A stretch of DNA of 64,000 nt from Ceratodon purpureus (taxonomy: Eukaryota; Streptophyta; Bryopsida; Pseudoditrichales; Ditrichaceae). The stretch covers positions 19,552,902 through 19,616,901 of the forward strand of contig CM026425.1 of assembly GCA_014871385.1 (NCBI GenBank), in the 5' to 3' direction. Positions within the stretch are counted from its first letter, which is position 1. Every line of letters begins with the position of its first letter. The position numbers were made by a program, and so were the translations under genes. Below are positions 57,346-64,000 of the stretch, piece after piece. The notes beneath the pieces are model-generated. The model did no database searches. It was not told where the DNA came from and worked only from the letters and a program-made list of their open reading frames with translations.

Positions 57346-57635
57346 GAATAGGTAACATGGCTATGCAAATGTGGGATTCTGAATGAGTAAAATATAAATA
57401 AGAGCACAATATTATATTTGAGCCTTTCTTTTGTAACATTTCATTCTTCATTTTATATTTTGAGCATTACAGTTGTGACATTTCATCCTTTACAAACACG
57501 GAGACAAATTGGACATGAGAATTATAACAAGTTTAGGTTCAGGGAAGTAGAGTAGACGAAGGATTACCCAATGAACTCCAATTAAATCAAATCAAATCAA
57601 ATGAAAACAACAATAGACCGAAGCCTCCTTCAACC

Positions 57636-60600
57636 TCACAACATGCTACAGTCGCTACTTTCACTCTCAGAACTAGAGGACTCTGAATCTCCTTCTACCG
57701 CCTCGTCATCGACGAATAGAAGGGCTCTGGGATCAAAAGTAGTTGGCCGACTAGGAACATATGTAAGGGCTCCAGATTCAAACGCCTGTGCTAAGTCCTC
57801 TGCGTAGTCCGGAAGTATGAAAGGCTGAATCGGGCTGGAATGAAGACGCCACGATGGAGTGGACACTGATGTTGGCCCACGTGGCGGTGTTGCTGAAACT
57901 ACTCTGCAATAGAGAACGGACTGTGGTTACATCGAGTACGTAGAGCTAGAAAGAGAAGTAATGATTGGATAATATAAACAAAGAATAGAAGACTTACACC
58001 ACTTATCAGGTCTTGGTCTCTTTGGAGGCGCTTCGTCTGTTGTTGCCGGCCTTGGATGTTTAGGAGGGCCCATGGCGGATGGTTTGAGAAGGGCGTTGAA
58101 TATGGCTTCGTCCTCCTCAAAAGCGAGAATGTGACGACCAACAGTCTGGGCGGCCTTGATGGAGGCCCCTGAAACTCGAAGAGAAACAAAGAAATGAGAA
58201 ACTTTGGAAAAAACGAGAGGAAAAATGAAGCAGAGATATGTAAGAAGAGTTACCTGTCCCAGCATTCCAGTCAACGACTATGTCGCCGGGCTTGGACAGC
58301 TCCTCAATGATGCTCTGCATCATCTCAGGGGATTTCTCCCTTGGGCCTCTCCACGGCACCTCCCCATTCATGAGCTGAGATTCGGCATCGGTGAAGTTGA
58401 AAATGGCATCACTCTTGGTAATGTTGAGGAGCCCATGTATCAGGTCTTCCTTCTTCGTCTGGAAGGAGAAAGTACTGCCACTACGAACGTAGACGCGAAT
58501 CCAGAACCGCATAGTTTGCAGTCAAGCAGAACTAGTGAGTAAAATTAAGCGGAAGGTTATCAGTAAGCGAAGAGAAGGGCATGTTTAGGAAAAGTACCAA
58601 GTTCTCGGGGTTCGTAGGAGAAGTGAGGCCGAGTACATTGACACCCCACCAGTCCTTGAACAGCACGTATCCACCACCAGCAGCTTCTTCCTCGATATCC
58701 TTAGCCAGCTTCTGATCAGTGTTGTAGATGAGGCAGATGGCACCATCTTTCTGCAGGAATTCATCTGCAAAATGGAAGATGTCGTACAAATAATCCTTGT
58801 AGCGAGAGTTCCAAGGCGGAATACTCGTGGGGGGAACGGAAACGGATGGGACGGGAAGATTCTCAGGGATGTCGGCAATGATCAAGTCGACTCCCAGATG
58901 GTCCTCTTGTTTGCACCGGTCCCCAACTATGTTTTCGCGGCCTGCTCCAAACTTGAGGAAACAAGAAAGGAGAGTTAGTAACTACATAGCGAGTAGAGGT
59001 GGCAGAATCCATTAAATGTCAAAATATAGGAACAAACCTTGCGAATGAAGTCTTGAGTCTTGATCCAATCCGGGTCGCCACCTTTTCTCTCCTGTCTCCT
59101 ATTTCGCCGTAACATGGAATCCACAGATGAGTTGAAGACGGAAACATGTGTGGAAATCGAAGCTCCAGCGGAAGAAGTTGTTTGAGGATATAGTTTGGCC
59201 TTCCTCTGGTGAAGGAGACCTCTGGTGATCTCCGAAGCACTGATCAAGGAAGGAGCCGGCGAAGAAGCTGGAGAAGGGTTCGTAACGACAATACCCGGAG
59301 AGGGCTCTGGTGCCTTCTCAGTTGGCGCGGAAGACTCCGCACCAGTTTGCTGTGATGCCTCTGACTGAGAACCCAGAGATTTCAGTCGCCTTCCTCTCCC
59401 TTTCTTCGGTGGAGGAGCAGAAGACTGATCCTGCTCTCCTTCAGGACGTTCTGCATCATCCACGGAGTCCTCCACGACAACCGCACCTCCATCGTGCAGC
59501 ATCTTGACTTCCGCCTCGGAGTCAATAGTGAAACCACCAATACAATCAAGGTACCAGCATCCAGCGTCCAGGTGAGCAGCTTTGTACCTTTTTATCTGCT
59601 GGGGAGAATAGATACACTGGTCCGAGGTTGTCTGCGTCCAAAGCTTGAAGTACATGGGGAGTTGCTGAACGCTGATGGCCCCCTTCAATAGAAGCTCTCG
59701 CTTGAAGTACCTATGGGAAGACACAAAGGAGGTAAGTATAAGAAACAATTACAATGACAACTATGAAATGGAAATGCGATTAAGTGAGGTAATGTACCGG
59801 AAAGTAACCCGCTTGACAACTTGAGCGGTTCCAGGGAATTTAGCGAAGTTGGACTTCTTGTCGAAGTGCTTCTCAGCTTTTTTTCCAATGAACGTAGGGA
59901 AGGCCTTGTCCCACAAGAGAATACGTGAACTTTCGACAAAATCGCCCGGCTGTTGGACATCAGGAAATGCCATCCAATTGATATCGAGGTTCTCAGACTT
60001 GAATATGTCCTCGACTTCGTGGATGACGGCTTCCTCCAACTGTAATACAAAATTCATATAAGTAGCAACGAAGAAGGAATACAGTAAAAAAATAAAGGAA
60101 CAAGGAATTGGAAAGAATCTTTTATTGAAAATTACCCCAGCCCAGAATGAAGCTTTGTTCAACCATGGGTCGAATTCGGTGTCTTTGAATTCAGATGGCA
60201 GAAATCTGTAAGACGTTCGAGCACTCGGGGATGAGTTCCACCACTTCAACCAACGAGCCTTGTATTTGGCCTCAACGGCCGCTGGAACAACCTTCTGAAG
60301 CTTATCGACTGACATCTCAGGCTTATTGTTGAGACTGAAATGGCGATTAATCTGCAAGAAGCACGGAAGTTTAAAAAAGATAAATACAGAAATTAATGAA
60401 GTCATACGAAGTAGTGAATTGAACAATGATCAGTGAGTCACCTCATTGAGGAAGTCGTCACCATTCTTGGGATTTGCAATGGCCAAGTACTTGGTGAAGT
60501 CCTTCTTCTTGATGGCTTCGACCATTCTCTCTGATGCCTCATTCATGACATCCCAAACTGCACTTGCAGACTGCTCATCCTCGGGTGTCTTCATGCGGTA

Positions 60601-62382
60601 GGCATTTGCTGCTTCATCGGAGGCCGCTGCGAGTTCCCGCTGTAGAAAGATAATTCAGACTTAGGAAATTCCATGAGTATTTAAGATCAAGAAGCAAATA
60701 GAGAGAGGAGGTAGGACTTACTCGGTACAGAAATGCGATGAAAACTTTAGTTGTCAAGGGAAACCAGGAGGGATTAGGTGGCTTGTTCTTCAAACATGCG
60801 TCATATTCTTCAGGACTGAGGAGGTCTTTGAATTCCTCAAGCTTCATCATTCCAAAAGAGCGGATTCGAAATAGTTTTGCAGGGAGATTACTCTTGACGT
60901 GGTCATTCTCAGTGGACCTGAAAAGAAACCAAAATACGTATGATGAATAAAAGAGATGAGATAAAGTAAGAAATGAAAAACAGGTGAAAAGAAACAAGTA
61001 CTTACCAGTTGATGTCATGCATTGCGTGAAGAAGATTGCCAACATGGCCACGGGGATCGAGTACTATGCAGTTCACTGATATGTGCCATGACGGGTCGTC
61101 TGCATGATGCTTGTTGATATGCCGAAGCCATGCTGAGAGGCGATGGTTACCTTCCCAGACAAAAAACATCTTCCCCGAGAATTGCGACCAGTCCTCGTCA
61201 CTTTGAAGCTCAAATTCAAATGCATCATTCGCGTCCCTCCATAATGGGCTCCATCTAGCCATGACCTCATCCGTAACATCTCGTGTCTGCTCTTCGTTGT
61301 TGTACATGGAGATGTACATGACGCGGTCGCCATCTCTATACCCCTTCACGAACTCCCGCTCCAAATGCTGCACACCCACTTCGCCCACTGGTCTGACCTT
61401 TGCCATTGGGATCATCCTGCACAGGGGCACTGACATTCGGGACTTCTGCGATGGCTTGATCCTGAGCTTGTTGATGACGGCGTTGGAGTCCAACTTGTAT
61501 TTGGTTTGATGTTGCAATTCCCCTTCCGTAGCAGTCTTCAAGTTTATCGGACAAGATGGTTTCACCAACACATCTTGTGTTTGTGTAACCTGCCAAAAGG
61601 TGCGCAAATTAGGAGAACGAGCACAATCGAAGAGAGTCATGCAAAGTAGACAAGTATGTAAAAGAAAGGAACAATATATCTTCATACTGTCATCTCTCTT
61701 TTAACAACTCAATCATCATCTGTGATTGATAAAACTATCTACGTGAGGATCGACTATAGTACTCCTTAGACTGCCTACAGTTCCAATGACGGCGCCTCCT
61801 CCAAAATCGCCTGGTCTGTTGGACAGGGCACGGCAGAATAGCCGGCAGAGCAAAGACCACATGGGCTGGCCTCCTGACTCTAATCGGCGAGGAAGGAGAG
61901 GGTGGAGACATCGGCGGGGAGCCCTGTGGAGGAGACGTGGGCATATAGCCCGGGGAGGTTGGCTCATACACCGGGGATGTAGGCATGTACAGTGGAGAGG
62001 TAGGCATGTACACTGGCGAGGTAGGCATGTACTGTGGAGAGTGGACCTCGAGAGGTCCACTTTCCACACCTACAGGGTTGGCTACATCACAGGCACAGTA
62101 GTACTGATCAAATGAATCCGAAAGATCGGAAACATTGATCACAGAAATGGGGGAGGTGGCTGACATCTCAGGAGCATCGGATGATACCTAGAGTAGGAGA
62201 AATGAAGAGAGGATTAACTTCCATTATTCAAAGAGTAGGAAACAAAGAAGGGAAGAGGGCGAATAGAACTCAAAATCATGAACATAAAAAAATAATATAA
62301 GTTGTAGATTGAATGAAATACCTCAGTTTCTGCTGGCGTCGGGTCTTGACGTTCGCTCCCAAGTTGATCTTTATCAGAGTCC
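57636..62382 (-). CDS. CTD-like heptads + ParB-like + N4/N6 DNA-methylase-like protein
   Basis: Exons (minus): 62382-62322, 62189 to about 61770 (3' border uncertain), 61589-61006, 60917-60722, 60639-60442, 60351-60136, 60039-59798, 59710-59038, 58951-58598, 58515-58254, 58168-57998, 57901-57636. From 61589 on, all phases agree (1054 codons including stop). The 62189 exon holds five YxPTSPx heptads (about 62050-61945), then [11 protein letters not shown]. The 61589 exon has a ParB/Srx-like motif [18 protein letters not shown]. About 400 residues of unknown helical sequence follow, then a Ser/Pro linker. The methylase part has [15 protein letters not shown] (motif IV position) and [31 protein letters not shown] (motif I), the order of PF01555-type enzymes. 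ParB-plus-methylase fusions are familiar in bacteria and phages. Oddities: the expected DPPY is DIPE, and the acceptor before 58515 reads GCAA instead of AG. The first coding exon may lie beyond the satellite. Confidence 0.68.
61945..62052 (-). repeat. Five RNA polymerase II CTD-like heptads (YxPTSPx)
   Basis: Coding repeat of 21 bp. Heptads read [28 protein letters not shown] and YMPTSPP in direct succession. They match the Y-S-P-T-S-P-S CTD pattern except that position 2 is Met/Glu and position 7 varies. Ser5-Pro6 is kept in all; there is no Ser2. Confidence 0.9.
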
Positions 62383-62523
62383 TTAATCGCAAACAATGTT
62401 ACAATTATTAGGATAAATCATCAACTATGAAGAAACAAACCAGAACCTCAAGAAGCCTTTCAGAAAAAACTAAAAAACTCATCAAAGTATCAAGACATCT
62501 CATGAAGACTTTGTGAGCATAAT

Positions 62524-64000
62524 TAGGCTTGCGGATTTTTAATTTTTGAAAATGAAAAAACAAAACAAAGTAAATCCTTAAAAAACCGCACTCAAGTTCC
62601 CATATTTATTAATATTATGTGAGCAGAAGTGCATTCTCATTTAACAAAATGGCAGCAAAGAAAAGGAAAAAAAAAACAATTGCAAAATCCCCAAATTTAA
62701 TACCCCTCCCCCGGCCTACTGTCGTCAACGACAGTAGGCTTGCGGATTCTTTATTTTTGAAAAAAAAATAAAAATACCAAAAAAATCCATAAAAAAACTC
62801 AATAAAGTTCACATTTTAATTCATATAATATGAGCAACCATGCATTCACATTACTCGAAATGGAAGCAAATAAAATAAAAATTAAAACCATTGCAGAATC
62901 CCAAATTCAATACCCCTCCCCCGGCCTACTGTCGTCAACGACAGTAGGCTTGCGGTTTTTTTATTTTTGAAAATTTTAAAAAAATACCAAAACAAATCCC
63001 CGAAAATCTCAATGAATTTCACATTTTAATTCATATTATGTGAGCAACCATGCAATCACATTCCACAAAATGTCATCAAATATAATTTAAAAAAATAACC
63101 ATTGCAATATCCCCAAATTCAATATTCCTCCCCCGGCCTACTGTCGTCAACAATAGTAGGCTTGCGGATTTTTTTTTTTTGAAAATTAAAAAAAAATACC
63201 AAAAAAATCCATAAAAAAACTCAATAAAGTTCATATTTTAATTCACATAATGTGAGCAACCATGCGTTCACATTACTCCAAATGGAAGCAAATAAAAAAA
63301 TAATTAAAACCATTGCAGAATCCCAAATTCAATGCCCCTCCCACGGCCTACTGTCGTCAACGACAGTAGGCTTGCGGATTTTTTATTTTTGAAAATTTTT
63401 AAAAAATACCAAAACAAATCCCCGAAAATCTCAATGAATTTCACATTTTAATTCATATTATGTGAGCAACCATGCAATCACATTCCACAAAATGTCATCA
63501 AATATAATTTAAAAAAATAACCATTGCAATATCCCCAAATTCAATATTCCTCCCCCGGCCTACTGTCGTCAACGACAGTAGGCTTGCGGATTTTTTGTTT
63601 TTGAAAATTAAAAAAAAATACCAAAAAAATCCATAAAAAAACTCAATAAAGTTCACAGTTTAATTCACATAATGTGAGCAACCATGCGTTCACATTACTC
63701 CAAATGGAAGCAAATAAAATAAAAATTAAAACTATTGCAGAATCCCAAATTCAATACCCCTCCCCCGGCCTACTGTCGTCAACGACAGTAGGCTTGCGGA
63801 TTTTTTATTTTTGAAAATTTTTAAAAAATACCAAAACAAATCCCCGAAAATCTCAATGAATTTCACATTTTAATTCATATTATGTGAGCAACCATGCAAT
63901 CACATTCCACAAAATGTCATCAAATATAGTTTAAAAAAATAACCATTGCAATATCCCCAAATTCAATATTCCTCCCCCGGCCTACTGTCGTCAACGACAG
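62524..64000. repeat. Satellite array: about 211-bp monomers in 422-bp dimers, each with a 24-bp hairpin
   Basis: The hairpin core cctactgtcgtcaacgacag-tagg (11-bp arms, 2-nt centre) recurs with starts near 62715, 62925, 63137, 63345, 63559, 63767 and 63981. Spacing alternates about 210 and 212 bp. Two monomer types alternate (before the hairpin: tacccctccc versus tattcctccc, with different internal sequence); same-type monomers are nearly identical, so the true repeat is a 422-bp dimer. The array is open at the right edge. One hairpin (about 63137-63160) has mutated arms (caacaatag). Confidence 0.92.

Noticed and set aside
57601..57807. Plus-strand frame over the methylase C-terminus (and its counterpart at 25674-25862)
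   Set aside because: Antisense shadows of the conserved last exon of the two methylase-like genes.
62524..64000. CRISPR-like array
   Set aside because: The hairpins are regularly spaced, but the intervening DNA is itself repeated in two alternating types, so this is a satellite.

Overview
This is eukaryotic nuclear DNA, almost certainly from a land plant. I favour a seedless lineage such as a bryophyte, but cannot name a species. The reasons are GT-AG introns with small exons, TATA-type core promoters, plant En/Spm (CACTA) transposase families, a Mutator-type transposase, long AT-rich stretches, (TA)n runs and a satellite array. I found no ordinary housekeeping gene, rRNA, clear tRNA gene or reverse transcriptase. 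The window is a mobile-element-dense, repeat-rich region.

Layout. 1.1-4.4 kb (-): an unrecognised five-exon gene containing a tandemly duplicated cassette exon. 7.4-8.2 kb (-): an unknown acidic protein. 9.2-14.6 kb (-): a CACTA TNP2-type transposase (Transposase_21, DUF4218 and DUF4216 regions), broken by a TGA, a 398-bp MITE and a frameshift. 17.2-22.1 kb (+): a TNP1/Ptta-type CACTA gene, divergent from TNP2. 23.0-23.4 kb (-): a small gene with a clean TATA promoter. 23.9-25.8 kb (+): a 5'-truncated DNA-methyltransferase-like gene, facing a small unknown gene (26.1-26.7 kb, -).

From 27.5 to 51.4 kb the noncoding DNA carries about 27 copies of one 20-bp imperfect palindrome (ATTAAGGTG-NN-CACCTTAAT type). 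These copies surround and interrupt a DUF7869-like putative transposase gene (31.2-35.9 kb, -), two or three unknown genes, and a long ParB-like gene (46.7-51.0 kb, +). I interpret this stretch as one large, decaying mobile unit into which other DNA has been nested (36.8-43.9 kb). 52.4-56.0 kb holds a Mutator-like transposase (-) convergent with a small gene (+). 56.7-57.1 kb (+) is a further small gene, tail-to-tail with the most complete gene of the window. That gene (57.6-62.4 kb, -, at least 12 exons) encodes RNA polymerase II CTD-like YxPTSPx heptads, a ParB-like segment and a C-terminal N4/N6 DNA-methylase-like domain. 62.5-64.0 kb is a roughly 211-bp satellite organised as 422-bp dimers, with a 24-bp hairpin in each monomer; it runs off the window.

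The methylase-like module occurs twice in inverted orientation (23.9-26.9 and 56.4-59.7 kb), bracketing the palindrome-rich region. The most novel content is the eukaryotic ParB/methylase-like family with CTD mimicry, the dispersed palindrome family that coincides with the 27.5-51.4 kb unit, and the cassette-exon gene. Several element genes carry isolated in-frame stops while the rest of the frame stays open, so most of them look recently inactivated. All family assignments are from motif recognition by eye; no database search was run.
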